Shown here in pieces: positions 14,854-23,300 of a stretch of 34,309 nt of DNA. Every line of letters begins with the position of its first letter. The stretch's first letter is position 1. The notes under the pieces are model-generated. The model did not search any database and had not been told where the DNA came from. It saw only the letters and a program-made list of their open reading frames with translations. The stretch is from an uncultured Porphyromonadaceae bacterium (GTDB lineage Bacteria > Bacteroidota > Bacteroidia > Bacteroidales > Muribaculaceae). The DNA is taken from assembly GCA_947176295.1 (NCBI GenBank), contig CAMWQB010000017.1, positions 1 to 34,309 on the forward strand, in the 5' to 3' direction. The position numbers and the translations under genes were made by a program.

Positions 14854-16056
14854 ATGAGCAACGAAATAATCCCCGCATCCCGGGCCATAATCGCCCGCGA
14901 AGAAAATACAGCCACGATTGTCAAGTCCGGCCCGCAGTCCTACTCGGCCAACCATCTCTCGTGCCAGCGATGCACCGAGGCCGGCAATCAGCTCCTCGAG
15001 GAATGTCAGCACGGCATGTCCGATGAACTCGACCAACGCATAGCCTCCTATATCGAGAAGACCCGCAAGACCATGGCGACGATGAACGAGCGCCGCTCCC
15101 CCATCACCAAGCTCTTCGACCGCGTACGCTCCGAGTTCACCTCTCTCGAAAACGCCATAGACCCCACCCGTGCCGATTCCATTCCTTATAAGCTCCAGCA
15201 GCTGCGCAACCAGTATGCCGCTCACAAACGCAAGGAAGAAGAAGAGCGCCGCGCCGCCGAGCTCGCCGCCCGCGAGCTCCGGCATGCAAAGGAATCATTT
15301 CGCGTGGCCGTGGAAGAAGACTACCGCCGGGCCTTCAACAATTGTGTCACAGAGGCAATCGTCAAGCTCGCCGACCTCAGCACCACCGTAACGCTCGAAT
15401 CATACGACACCACCCTCGATGCCCTCAAAAATTACGACACCGCCCTTCCCGACGCCTGGAGCCCCCTATCAGGCGTCCCCAAGCCATACAACCTGTCCGA
15501 AGACGAAGCCAACAAAATCCGCAGCGAAGAGTTCCTCAAGCTCCTCCCCGACTTCGAAGAGCAATACCCGAAGCGCGTAGGAGAATGCCGCGACGACATC
15601 CTCGACAAGCTCCCCTCAAAGAAGGAAGAACTGACGCGCATGGCCAGCGCTTCCGAAGCCGAGGCCGCCCGCATCAAGGTCGAAATGGCCATGCGCGAAG
15701 CTTCCGACGCCGCCCAAAGAGAGCGCCTGCGCCTTCAGGCCGAAGAAGAAGCCCGCCGCAAGGCCGAAGCCGACAAGGCCAACGCCGAAATGGCAGGCCT
15801 GTTCGATATGGCCAAGGCCGAAGCGGCATACACACCCAAGACCAAGGTAAGCAAAAAAATCGAAATCACCGACCCTCAGGCATTCCTCCCTCTCCTCTCC
15901 ATGTGGTGGCAGCGCCAGGGAGGCACCATGTCCGTCGAGGAGCTCACAAAGATGTTCAAGAAGCAAATCACATTCTGCGAGAAACTCGCCGACAAAGAAA
16001 ACATCTTTGTCCAATCCCCCGGCCTCCGGTATGTCGACGAAGTAAAAGCAAAGTAA
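14854..16056 (+). CDS. Coiled-coil protein of the recombination cluster
   Basis: 400 aa. Residues ~115-160 and ~245-320 are strongly helical and Glu/Arg/Ala-rich (KRKEEEERRAAELAARELR; EAEAARIKVEMAMREASDA). The last ~70 residues are a distinct globular part (EITDPQAFLPLLSMWWQRQGGTMSVEEL), ending at a Val/Lys tail. No enzyme motif is visible. The gene lies between recT and the RecE-like nuclease, and the nuclease starts 3 bp after its stop, so the three are one transcript. Bacteroidetes phages often carry such a protein beside recT; a role as recombination accessory is inferred from position. Confidence 0.75.
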   Translation: MSNEIIPASRAIIAREENTATIVKSGPQSYSANHLSCQRCTEAGNQLLEECQHGMSDELDQRIASYIEKTRKTMATMNERRSPITKLFDRVRSEFTSLENAIDPTRADSIPYKLQQLRNQYAAHKRKEEEERRAAELAARELRHAKESFRVAVEEDYRRAFNNCVTEAIVKLADLSTTVTLESYDTTLDALKNYDTALPDAWSPLSGVPKPYNLSEDEANKIRSEEFLKLLPDFEEQYPKRVGECRDDILDKLPSKKEELTRMASASEAEAARIKVEMAMREASDAAQRERLRLQAEEEARRKAEADKANAEMAGLFDMAKAEAAYTPKTKVSKKIEITDPQAFLPLLSMWWQRQGGTMSVEELTKMFKKQITFCEKLADKENIFVQSPGLRYVDEVKAK

Positions 16057-16059
16057 GTC

Positions 16060-16722
16060 ATGACCCACAACCCCGATGCGTATTACCGGCGCGCCGAGGT
16101 CAGCAATTCCGACCTTACCGAACTGAAAAACATTCTCCACCCCCGAGCGCAATTCGGCGACAAAGAGGCTGCTTTCCGGTTCGGTAATCTCGTCGATGCC
16201 ATCATCACTGAGCCCGAGCTCGTAAACTACTACCGCCTCACCGTCGACGATGTCGCGTACACCGAGGACGAATTTTTCCAGGCCCGCGAGATGCACAAAG
16301 CCCTGCGCATGGAGGCCCGCCGCGACCCCTTCCTCGCAAAGGTGTTAGCCCTGGCCGAAACACAGTGCTGCATGGTCAATCACGGCCAGGAGTTCGAGTA
16401 CGGCGGCTTCCCTTTCCGGCTCGACACCCGATGCAAGTGGGATTGGTGGCTAAGAGCATATCATTTCGGTGGCGACCTCAAAACCACCTTCGCAAGTTCT
16501 CAGGCCGAGTTCCTCGACGCCGTCGACTTCTTCGACTGGGATCGGTCCCGCGCGTGGTACATGGATATAGCAAAGTCCAATAAGGACTTCATCTATGCCA
16601 TCAGCAAAAAGAACTTCCACATCTTCAAACTATTCATCAATCGAGGCGATGCCCTATACACTCGCGGTCGCGAGAAGTACGAGGAACTTGCATTTCAGTA
16701 TTGGTGCTTTAATCTCTATTAG
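16060..16722 (+). CDS. PD-(D/E)XK exonuclease, RecE/ExoVIII-like
   Basis: 220 aa. The catalytic region has FEYGGFPFRLDTRCKW followed by GDLKTT near residues 148-153, giving the D...(D/E)xK core (Asp and Lys of DLK) of the ExoVIII-type family; upstream Glu and His residues (HGQEFE) fit the rest of the site. N-terminal VSNSDLTELKN resembles the usual start of these nucleases. It would resect double-stranded ends to give 3' tails for RecT. It starts 3 bp after the coiled-coil gene and ends 2 bp before the SNF2 gene. Single-copy catalytic residues look intact. Confidence 0.82.
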   Translation: MTHNPDAYYRRAEVSNSDLTELKNILHPRAQFGDKEAAFRFGNLVDAIITEPELVNYYRLTVDDVAYTEDEFFQAREMHKALRMEARRDPFLAKVLALAETQCCMVNHGQEFEYGGFPFRLDTRCKWDWWLRAYHFGGDLKTTFASSQAEFLDAVDFFDWDRSRAWYMDIAKSNKDFIYAISKKNFHIFKLFINRGDALYTRGREKYEELAFQYWCFNLY

Positions 16723-16724
16723 TT

Positions 16725-18152
16725 ATGATTGTCGGACTTGAAGCATTCAAAAAGAACTTTGAGCACAACCTGAAACTAAGCCCATTCCCTTATCAATGGG
16801 AAGGAATATACTTCGGGGTACAGCGCAAGCGTATTCTCATCGGTGATGAACCTGGACTCGGAAAGACGTTACAGAGCATTGGCATTATCAACATCGCCGA
16901 CGCATACCCCTGTTTGGTTATCTGTCCGGCATCCCTGAAGATAAACTGGCAGCGGGAATTTGAAAAGTTTACCGACAAAAAAGCCCTCGTGCTCGACAAC
17001 GCCACCCGCACCACATGGCCCTATCTCCTGCAAATGGGCATGTATCAGGTAGCCATCGTCAACTACGAAAGCCTCCGGAAGTATTTCGTGTGGGACATCA
17101 GGACCAACGGCCCATTCCGCCTCAAAGACGTGGTCTTCTGCCCCGAAATAAAACGATTCCGTTCCGTCATCATCGACGAGAGCCACCGCGTAAAAGACCC
17201 CTCCGCACAGCAATCAATATTCACCAAAGGCATCACGGAAGGAAAATCACATGTAATCATGCTCTCAGGCACACCTGTGGTGAATAAGCCTCACGACCTG
17301 GTGGCACAGCTCTCCATAATGGGACGCCTCCATGAGTTCGGCGGTCGCTCCAAATTTCTCGCTGCCTATGGCGAGAAGGACAGCGACCTCTCCGAATTAT
17401 CCCGGCTCCTCTACAGCAAGTGCATGATCCGGCGAGAAAAAAAATCCGTATTGACCGACCTCCCCGAAAAGACCCGCGTCGACCTCTATGTCGATATATC
17501 CAATCGCGAAGAATACACCTTAGCCGAGAACGATCTCCGCCGATACCTCGAAGAATATACCGCATGTTCCGACGCGGAAATCCGACGCAAACTCCGCATG
17601 AAAGCATTGGTGCAGTTCATGACCCTGCGCTCCCTCTCCGCCAAGGGTAAGATCAAGCAGGCCACCGACTTCATCCGCACCCACCTCGCCAACGACAAGC
17701 CCCTGATAGTATTCTGCTCCTATCACGAAATTGTAGATACCCTGAAGAAGCACTTCCCTCGCGCCGTTACAATCACAGGCCGTGAAAGCATCATCGAAAA
17801 ACAGAGCGCCGTAGATTCCTTTCAGGAAGGCCGCGCTAAACTCGCAATCTGCTCCATCAAGGCTGCTGGCGTCGGCCTCACCCTCACTGCCTCGTCTTCC
17901 GTGGCCTTCATCGAATTCCCGTGGACATACGCCGACTGTCAGCAATGCGAGGACCGTGCCCACCGTATCGGTCAGAAAGAAAACGTAACATGCTACTACC
18001 TCCTCGGCGAAAAGACTATCGACCACAAGCTCTACCGAATTATCCACGAAAAGAAATCGATCGCCAATCAGATAATGGGCGCCGACGACGATATACCAAC
18101 CGACCAACTCTACTTCGACGAGTTGGCTAATCTCTTCATGGCCGATGATTGA
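16725..18152 (+). CDS. SNF2-family DEAD-like helicase/ATPase (phage SMARCAL1-type)
   Basis: 475 aa. Two RecA-like lobes: Walker A GDEPGLGKT at ~40-48, motif II DESH at 151-154, motif III LSGTP near 178. The second lobe carries LTASSSVAFIEFPWTYADCQQCEDRAHRIGQ, where the QxxxRxxRxGQ motif VI is the SNF2 hallmark. N-terminal PYQWEGI is the Q-like motif. Such phage ATPases are thought to remodel or anneal replication or recombination intermediates; no DNA-binding extension beyond the core is present. It is coupled with the upstream nuclease (2 bp) and overlaps the following 56-aa gene by 8 bp. Confidence 0.9.
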   Translation: MIVGLEAFKKNFEHNLKLSPFPYQWEGIYFGVQRKRILIGDEPGLGKTLQSIGIINIADAYPCLVICPASLKINWQREFEKFTDKKALVLDNATRTTWPYLLQMGMYQVAIVNYESLRKYFVWDIRTNGPFRLKDVVFCPEIKRFRSVIIDESHRVKDPSAQQSIFTKGITEGKSHVIMLSGTPVVNKPHDLVAQLSIMGRLHEFGGRSKFLAAYGEKDSDLSELSRLLYSKCMIRREKKSVLTDLPEKTRVDLYVDISNREEYTLAENDLRRYLEEYTACSDAEIRRKLRMKALVQFMTLRSLSAKGKIKQATDFIRTHLANDKPLIVFCSYHEIVDTLKKHFPRAVTITGRESIIEKQSAVDSFQEGRAKLAICSIKAAGVGLTLTASSSVAFIEFPWTYADCQQCEDRAHRIGQKENVTCYYLLGEKTIDHKLYRIIHEKKSIANQIMGADDDIPTDQLYFDELANLFMADD

Positions 18153-18315
18153 AATAAGCAACGCCGACACCTGCCGCATCCTCTCCTGCCTCGATATTGC
18201 CGCCGAACATTACAAGGCAAAAAAAGGACTCCGAAATAGCAATCATGCATGGGCGATTGCTCTGCTCAAGGACAAGATAAATAGAAAATTGAAGAAACAA
18301 CAATCAACAAATTAA
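18145..18315 (+). CDS. Small basic protein overlapping the SNF2 gene
   Basis: 56 aa beginning at ATG 18145 inside the end of the SNF2 gene. Basic helical C-terminus (LKDKINRKLKKQQ), N-terminal Cys pair (TCRILSC). Likely translated by coupling with the SNF2 gene. No family recognised; its small size makes this a tentative call. Confidence 0.5.
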   Translation: MIEISNADTCRILSCLDIAAEHYKAKKGLRNSNHAWAIALLKDKINRKLKKQQSTN

Positions 18316-18338
18316 ATCAACTATATAAACAAACGACA

Positions 18339-19013
18339 ATGACAACATGGATTGAAGTCAGAGCGCGCTATGACAAAATGATGGAGAACGGCGTGGTTAA
18401 GAAAATCGTTGAACCCTACCTCGTGGATGCGCTCTCCTGCACCGAGGCAGAGGCAAGGGTAACCGAGGAACTAACGCCGTTCATCAGCGGAGACTTCCGC
18501 ATTTCTTCAGTAGTAACTACCAAAATCGCTGAAATCTTTTGGGATGAGACTGGCGATAAGTTCTACAAGGTCAAGGTTAATTTCATTACGCTCGATGAAA
18601 AGACCGCTACCGAAAAGAGAAACGCTACCTATATTCTCGTGCAGGCTTCCAGTTTCAAAGATGCCTATGACAATTTCGTGGCAGGCATGAAAGGTACTAT
18701 GGCCGACTATGAGATTGAGCAGATTTGCGAGACAAAGATTGTGGATGTTTACAAGGCTGACCTAACACCCGAGCAGCAGGCAGAGCGAACCCTGCGCGAC
18801 CCCGAAGTAAAAAAGCACGTCAAGAAGTTCGTTGATGCCTGCGCCGAGGACGGTGTTGAAAGTGTGACAATGACGGCTTCGGACGGCAAGACGGTCCAGT
18901 CAACGACAATCGAAATTCCTCAAAAGCCTAAACCGAACCACCCATCGTCGCAAGGCGACGCTTTGCCCCTTAATAATCAAAAAATCGCAAAGAATGGCCA
19001 AGAGGAAGCCTGA
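18339..19013 (+). CDS. DUF4494 protein
   Basis: 224 aa. Residues ~1-150 match the DUF4494 pattern: an ExRYDKMMENG start, EPYLVDALSCTEAEARVTEE, FISGDF, then KVNFITLDEKTATEKRNA, and MADYEIEQICETKIVDVY at the end of the domain. The family occurs widely in Bacteroidetes chromosomes, plasmids and phages and has no known biochemistry. The remaining ~70 residues are a variable, charged and Pro-rich tail. Its last 20 bases overlap the start of the DUF1064-like gene, so the two are coupled. It belongs to the rightward early operon. Confidence 0.82.
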   Translation: MTTWIEVRARYDKMMENGVVKKIVEPYLVDALSCTEAEARVTEELTPFISGDFRISSVVTTKIAEIFWDETGDKFYKVKVNFITLDEKTATEKRNATYILVQASSFKDAYDNFVAGMKGTMADYEIEQICETKIVDVYKADLTPEQQAERTLRDPEVKKHVKKFVDACAEDGVESVTMTASDGKTVQSTTIEIPQKPKPNHPSSQGDALPLNNQKIAKNGQEEA

Positions 19014-19397
19014 TAGAATTGCTTTCCTTGCTCAACTCGGATATGAGGTTAACAAGAGTGCTGACGCGCCTCGTAGGCGAATAAGTACGGCGCGAAGCGT
19101 GTCGGTACTCATGCCTCACAAAAGGAGCACGACCGCGCAAACACTCTCAAGATGTGGCAGCGCGCCGGCGCAATCTCCAACCTCCGCGAGCAAGTCCCCT
19201 ACGAACTTATCCCTGCCCATCGCTTCGAGGATGGCACACTCGAACGCGCCTGCAAGTACATCGCCGACTTCGTTTACACCGACAACGAAACCGGCGAAAC
19301 TATCGTCGAGGACACCAAAGGCGTCCGCACTAAAGAATACATCATCAAGCGCAAACTAATGCTTTTCCGGCATGGCATCCGAATAAAGGAAGTCTGA
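18994..19397 (+). pseudogene. DUF1064-type protein interrupted by a one-base frameshift
   Basis: Frame 1 from ATG 18994 gives MAKRKPDRIAFLAQLGYEV...APRRR and then nonsense. The DUF1064-type body (NKYGAKRVGTHASQKEHD, then KMWQRAGAISNLREQ, ELIPAHRFEDGT, YIADFVYTDNETGETIVEDTKG, KLMLFRHG) continues in the frame ending at 19397. The switch is at about 19078-19083 (CGAATAAG): one additional A would restore a single ~134-aa protein. No alternative start exists between the frame-2 stop at 19074 and ATG 19152, so it is either a pseudogene, a sequencing error in a short A run, or a ribosomal frameshift. DUF1064 is a phage-associated, nuclease-like family (VEDTKG / KxKLxLF resembles a Holliday-junction resolvase or PD-(D/E)XK core). 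Confidence 0.75.
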
Positions 19398-19473
19398 CTG
19401 AAAGCGCTTGGTATCTTAAAAATTTATTATTCACAAAGAACTCTCACACCCCCGCAGCCGTCTGTCTTGTGGG

Positions 19474-19503
19474 TTGCCCCTCCCGGTAGGAGAGGCAGGG
19501 CAA
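19474..19503 (+). repeat. Hairpin in the 135-bp gap before the DUF6291 gene
   Basis: TTGCCC (19474-19479) and GGGCAA (19498-19503) enclose a further CTCC/GGAG pairing around loop CGGTA. The 19398-19532 gap holds no ORF I can support; the hairpin could be part of a leader or a terminator for the preceding operon. Confidence 0.45.
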
Positions 19504-19532
19504 GGCAGAGATGCACTTATTCAGGTTAAGTT

Positions 19533-20150
19533 ATGGATAGAGACTCTTTCATCTTCTACAAAAGTTTTTACGAGGCAATTGCCGACCTCCCGAAAGACAT
19601 CAAGCTCGAGGTCTTGACAGCCATAATCGAGTATGCGCTGTATGGTAGATCTCCCGAAAACCTCAAGCCTTTCGCAAAAGGCATGTTCACCCTCATTAAG
19701 CCTAACATCGACGTGAACACCGCCCGATTCGAGAATGGCAAGAGAGGTGGTCGAAAAGGCTCCCCCTCCCCCGAAAAATCAACACCACTATCCGCCAGCT
19801 CCAGCCGGGACAACAACCCTCCCCGAAAAGATGACCTTCCATCATTCGAGAAGGAAGTCGACCTCTTGAAGGCCGACAAAGACTGGCGCACCACCATCTG
19901 CCAGGATTTCAACATATCCACGCGTGAATACAACAAGCGCCTAAGCCGTTTCCTCGAGCATTGCAACAGCGAGAAGCTGCGCAAAGGAAAAGATCAACAC
20001 GACAGCCTCGACGACGCCAGAAGCCACTTCCGCTACTGGATGACAAAAGCTTTTCCCACCCGCCTGCCCCTCTCTTGCTCCCCGGACGAAGCCTCCTCCG
20101 ATTCCCCCGACTACGACTTCAAGGGAGGATTCGGCGGCATCGACACCTAA
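19533..20150 (+). CDS. DUF6291 (plus DUF7833-like C-terminal) protein, putative replication accessory
   Basis: 205 aa. N-terminal residues ~1-65 match DUF6291 (SFIFYKSFYEAIADLPKD, YALYGRSPENLKPFAKGMFT, IKPNIDVN). A basic, Ser/Pro-rich linker (RGGRKGSPSPEKSTPLSASSSR) leads to a C-terminal helical domain (STREYNKRLSRFLEHCNSEK, SHFRYWMTKAF) that resembles DUF7833. Proteins of this layout sit directly upstream of DnaC-like loaders in Bacteroidetes phages, as here (19-bp gap). A role in replication initiation is inferred from that synteny. Confidence 0.75.
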   Translation: MDRDSFIFYKSFYEAIADLPKDIKLEVLTAIIEYALYGRSPENLKPFAKGMFTLIKPNIDVNTARFENGKRGGRKGSPSPEKSTPLSASSSRDNNPPRKDDLPSFEKEVDLLKADKDWRTTICQDFNISTREYNKRLSRFLEHCNSEKLRKGKDQHDSLDDARSHFRYWMTKAFPTRLPLSCSPDEASSDSPDYDFKGGFGGIDT

Positions 20151-20169
20151 TCACTCCATTATCCCCCCC

Positions 20170-21036
20170 ATGAACATCTCCGACTACCCCGATCCACTCG
20201 TCGAAGCCCTAGCCGAATTCGGCCAGAAGCCTACCGGCAATCTCGACTGGGACAAAGCCCTCCTCGACACCCTCAAGCGGCGAAACTCCGCCGACGCCGT
20301 CTATGAAGCACTCGAAATCGGAAACGTCCTTCGTCGTGCCGAAGACGATCGCCGAAAAGCCGCCCAAGCATTTCCCGACATGGCCGACCCCGCAATATAC
20401 CAAATGCATGCCCGGCTTTTTCTTTATGTCGCCAACAGCATAGTCCTCGCCCCTCAGAACCGTCCCTTCGTCGTCGACGACGACAACCGCTCCGTCATCC
20501 GATTCCTTCTCCTGTATTTCAACAAAAGCCGGCTCGCCGAAGACATCTTCCCCGACCGACGTTATAAACTCCACAAGAACATCATGCTCCAGGGGCCCCC
20601 CGGAGTGGGAAAGACATTGCTCATGCAGTGCTTCTCCGAATATCTCCGGCGCACCAGCTCTCCACGCTTCTTCCACAATCTCTCCGTTACGCAGATGGTA
20701 AACTACTACACCATCCACAACAACCTCGACCGATACACCTTCAACGAAGAAGATAGCAAAGGATTCTGCCCCAAGCCCGAGAACGTGTGCCTGAACGATG
20801 TCGGCCTCAACGACGACAAAGTATTCTACGGCATGAACACCGCAGTCCTCACCGACGATTTCCTCCTGGCCCGCAACGACATCTGGGCAACATACGGTAA
20901 GTTCGCCCACATCACCACAAATCTCACCGACGCCGCTCTCACCGTCCGATTCTCCAAAGGCGATAAATATCAGCGAATCATCGATCGCTTCAAAACCTAC
21001 AACGTAATCCCCCTCACGGGCACAAGCCGAAGATAA
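20170..21036 (+). CDS. DnaC-like AAA+ helicase loader
   Basis: 288 aa. An N-terminal ~135-residue helical region is followed by an AAA+ domain with Walker A QGPPGVGKTL (142-149), a Walker-B-like NVCLNDVG (the usual DD is replaced by ND), sensor region HITTNLTD (sensor-1 Asn) and an arginine-finger region FSKGDKYQRIIDRF at the C-terminus. Loaders of this type place the replicative helicase on DNA. It follows the DUF6291 gene. The replaced acidic residue in Walker B makes full ATPase activity uncertain, but phage loaders tolerate this. Confidence 0.82.
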   Translation: MNISDYPDPLVEALAEFGQKPTGNLDWDKALLDTLKRRNSADAVYEALEIGNVLRRAEDDRRKAAQAFPDMADPAIYQMHARLFLYVANSIVLAPQNRPFVVDDDNRSVIRFLLLYFNKSRLAEDIFPDRRYKLHKNIMLQGPPGVGKTLLMQCFSEYLRRTSSPRFFHNLSVTQMVNYYTIHNNLDRYTFNEEDSKGFCPKPENVCLNDVGLNDDKVFYGMNTAVLTDDFLLARNDIWATYGKFAHITTNLTDAALTVRFSKGDKYQRIIDRFKTYNVIPLTGTSRR

Positions 21037-21043
21037 AAGCATT

Positions 21044-21148
21044 ATGAGTAAAGGAATGTCAGAAGAATACAAGTCGCTCAGCAAACTGATAAACTCAACG
21101 AGGAATGAAAACAACCCTCACAATAGAACAATCCGCCAAGCTAATTGA
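21044..21148 (+). CDS. Short ORF after the helicase loader
   Basis: 34 aa (MSKGMSEEYKSLSKLINSTR...), charged and polar, overlapping the next short ORF. It could be the truncated start of a longer gene. Coding status is weakly supported. Confidence 0.3.
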   Translation: MSKGMSEEYKSLSKLINSTRNENNPHNRTIRQAN

Positions 21149-21200
21149 ACTTGGCGTTGACCCGAAGCTGGCGAGCGGATGTTCGCCGAGGAATTCCTGA
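21105..21200 (+). pseudogene. Truncated small conserved phage protein
   Basis: 31 aa (MKTTLTIEQSAKLIELGV, then DPKLASG). The N-terminus resembles a small Bacteroidetes phage protein that is normally ~80-100 aa (TIEQSAKLIELGVDPKLAS then a longer acidic body). A stop after 31 codons and an unrelated tail (CSPRNS) suggest a broken gene; a third frame (ATG 21179, MFAEEFLKQIMY) continues for another 20 codons and could be part of the missing body. Confidence 0.45.
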
Positions 21201-21243
21201 AACAAATTATGTACGAAACCCAAAACACACAACCCAATTAAAT

Positions 21244-21765
21244 ATGGCACTGACGAAAGCACAAATATACGAATTGCAAGGGCATTTCAATGAACGTGGC
21301 AGGTGGCATGACATCGCTGCTACAATCAGATGCAATCTCAAGGAATCATCCTTCTTCTTCGCATATAAAGACAGCTTGGGCAATAGGAAATATCTTAATT
21401 TGCCAATAGCTCATGAAGACATTTTAGCAATAATCAATAATCAGATTGAGAATAAGGAAAAGGACATTATAGAGCTTACTACTACCTCGGAAGACTTCGA
21501 GGTAATCATAATGAACGGAGAAACACTTGAAGACTCCGTAGCTGACTACAAGTCACGATATCCCGACACATACACAAGCCTCGTAAAGATTCGAGAAATA
21601 TTGAGAAAATCCTTCATGTACAGATTGGAAGACGGGCAGAGGATAACGGATGACTACCACATTGAAGTATGCTCGGATTGGCAAGACAAAATGTACGTTT
21701 TTAAATTCCTTAACAAGACAGAAGAGTACCTACAATTCGAATTCAAAGAAATATTCAAATTATGA
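21244..21765 (+). CDS. Unknown phage protein in AT-rich cargo stretch
   Basis: 173 aa from ATG 21244; the frame is open to 21145 but that stretch covers the broken ORFs. It starts with a short helical part (TKAQIYELQGHFNERG), then alternates beta/helix (RKYLNLPIAHEDILAII, DFEVIIMNGETLED). Codon use is clearly more AT-rich than in the flanking genes. No family recognised. The stop overlaps the next gene by 4 nt (ATGA), so the two are coupled. Confidence 0.6.
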   Translation: MALTKAQIYELQGHFNERGRWHDIAATIRCNLKESSFFFAYKDSLGNRKYLNLPIAHEDILAIINNQIENKEKDIIELTTTSEDFEVIIMNGETLEDSVADYKSRYPDTYTSLVKIREILRKSFMYRLEDGQRITDDYHIEVCSDWQDKMYVFKFLNKTEEYLQFEFKEIFKL

Positions 21766-22352
21766 AACATCCCGAAGATGAAAACATCAGAGCTGCTTAT
21801 GAAGTAGCCGACGAAAACGGTAAGCGGATGCTTCGCGCTCTCTATCCCGACCTGTTCACTAAACCTGCGGAAGCCGATAACCGCCCGGTAACGGAATGTA
21901 TCAAGACATTTGAAGATGCTTGTAATGCTCTTGGCGGAGGTCATCCGCTCGTAAGTCAATACACGTTCAATTTCTCCGAAACGAGCGGATGGAATGGAGA
22001 AAAGTCAGCCGACCTTGAAGCATACCTCAAACTGCGTATCGTTGCCGCAGCTCTCAACGAGGGGTGGACTCCCGACTGGAACGACAAACAACAGTGCAAG
22101 TGGTATCCGTGGTTCTATATCTATTCAGAGGAAGAGTATAACGCCCTCTCCGAAGAAGATAAGTGCCGTGTGGTTGGCCGTGCCTCGTACAACGCGCATG
22201 CGAATGGCGGTCTCGTTTACTCGGTCTCGTCCTACGTTTCCACGTTCTCGAACACGAGCAACGGCTCTCGGCTCGCCTTCAAATCAAAGGAACTTGCCAA
22301 ATACTGCGGTGAGCAGTTTGGCGAATTGTGGGCGATGTTCCACCTCGGCTGA
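21762..22352 (+). CDS. Conserved Bacteroidetes phage protein, function unknown
   Basis: 196 aa. N-terminal acidic helix (EDENIRAAYEVADENGKRML), then TECIKTFEDACNALG, YTFNFSETSG, and an aromatic-rich centre (DKQQCKWYPWFYIYSEEEYNAL) before a C-terminal GSRLAFKSKELAKYCGEQFGELW. Homologous-looking small proteins occur repeatedly in Bacteroidetes phages and conjugative elements as hypothetical. Coupled (4-nt overlap) with the upstream gene. Trp/Tyr-rich centre suggests a binding protein; function not known. Confidence 0.65.
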   Translation: MKHPEDENIRAAYEVADENGKRMLRALYPDLFTKPAEADNRPVTECIKTFEDACNALGGGHPLVSQYTFNFSETSGWNGEKSADLEAYLKLRIVAAALNEGWTPDWNDKQQCKWYPWFYIYSEEEYNALSEEDKCRVVGRASYNAHANGGLVYSVSSYVSTFSNTSNGSRLAFKSKELAKYCGEQFGELWAMFHLG

Positions 22353-22469
22353 AAATCCTGCGTCTATGTTGGCCGCCGGTCCCGTCCGGTGGCCGATACT
22401 TAAAACTCAAAATCGACTATGGCAAAGTCATCGTCCGCATGGACGCTTTGCACCAATAACGAGTAAAAT

Positions 22470-22712
22470 ATGGCAAAGAAATGTAAATATATCCGCGAGA
22501 ATAACCTCTGCGCCCGGCGCAGTTTCCGCATTGAGGGCATTTCGCCCCTCGCAATAAAGACAATCTCTGGGGGTGTCACTCGTACCCATAAGATTGACCC
22601 CCATTTCCAGTGCAAAGGAGATTTGTACTTCTATGTAACGTGTCACTCACCGCAGACACTTGACTGCCCGGAATATGAGCCGGAGAAAGGAGATAGCAGT
22701 GAAGAAGTATAA
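22470..22712 (+). CDS. Small Cys-containing phage protein
   Basis: 80 aa with four Cys (KKCKYI, NNLCARR, HFQCKG, TCHSP, DCPEY), which could form a small metal site. Acidic C-terminus (EKGDSSEEV). Its last bases overlap the next gene's start. The 117 bp upstream (22353-22469) contains no convincing ORF. Family not recognised. Confidence 0.55.
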   Translation: MAKKCKYIRENNLCARRSFRIEGISPLAIKTISGGVTRTHKIDPHFQCKGDLYFYVTCHSPQTLDCPEYEPEKGDSSEEV

Positions 22713-23256
22713 TATAACGTCTGATAATATTAAGGATTATATGAACAATTACGAGTTCGATTTTCCTTTGGTGATTGATGATAAGGCAGGATTGGACTAC
22801 ATGGATGAAGAAACGAAGGCGATACCTCATAACTCCTGCCTCTATAAGAAAAAGAGCAAGACAAGGTGTGTCAAGTTAGAGATAACCTCGTTTCGTGGCG
22901 TAAGTTGGGGTGCTATGCACTACTACGGCAAACTGATTGCCGATGGAATAGACTTTCAGTGTCTCGATAATCCCAGTACAATAACATCTAATTGGGAAGC
23001 GGAAAAGAAAAATCCGCTCTACCAGTGGCATTATGACTTTGAACTGAGAAGACCTGCAACAAGTGAAGAGATAGAGCGAGATCCGGATAGGTGGTATGGC
23101 TATGGCCCCGGCCAGTTCACGGCAAGTTTCGACACGAAGGAGGAGATCATTGCTCTTGCAAAAGAGTGTTTCAAAATGAGGTTCAAAGGAGAATGGGAAC
23201 TTTGGGTAGAAGATTGCACTATGGCAAAGACAACAATATATCAAATAGAGTTATGA
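22675..23256 (+). CDS. Unknown phage protein, mixed alpha/beta
   Basis: 193 aa from ATG 22675. The frame extends 15 nt up to a TTG, which is less likely. Features: basic N-terminus (SRRKEIAVKKYN), a His/Tyr/Trp-rich middle (SWGAMHYYGKL, PLYQWHYDFELRRPATSEE, DRWYGYGPGQFTASF) and a charged end (MAKTTIYQIEL). No family recognised. Its start overlaps the previous gene by 38 nt. A 14-codon ORF overlapping its stop (23253-23297) is probably a fragment. Confidence 0.55.
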   Translation: MSRRKEIAVKKYNITSDNIKDYMNNYEFDFPLVIDDKAGLDYMDEETKAIPHNSCLYKKKSKTRCVKLEITSFRGVSWGAMHYYGKLIADGIDFQCLDNPSTITSNWEAEKKNPLYQWHYDFELRRPATSEEIERDPDRWYGYGPGQFTASFDTKEEIIALAKECFKMRFKGEWELWVEDCTMAKTTIYQIEL

Positions 23257-23300
23257 ATGCCCTACTCATCGGCGTTAGCCGCTTTACAACCTATTGAATT

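Noticed and set aside
19078-19083. Programmed frameshift in the DUF1064 gene
   Set aside because: There is no classical slippery heptamer at the required place; a lost A explains the break more simply. Kept open as a minor alternative.
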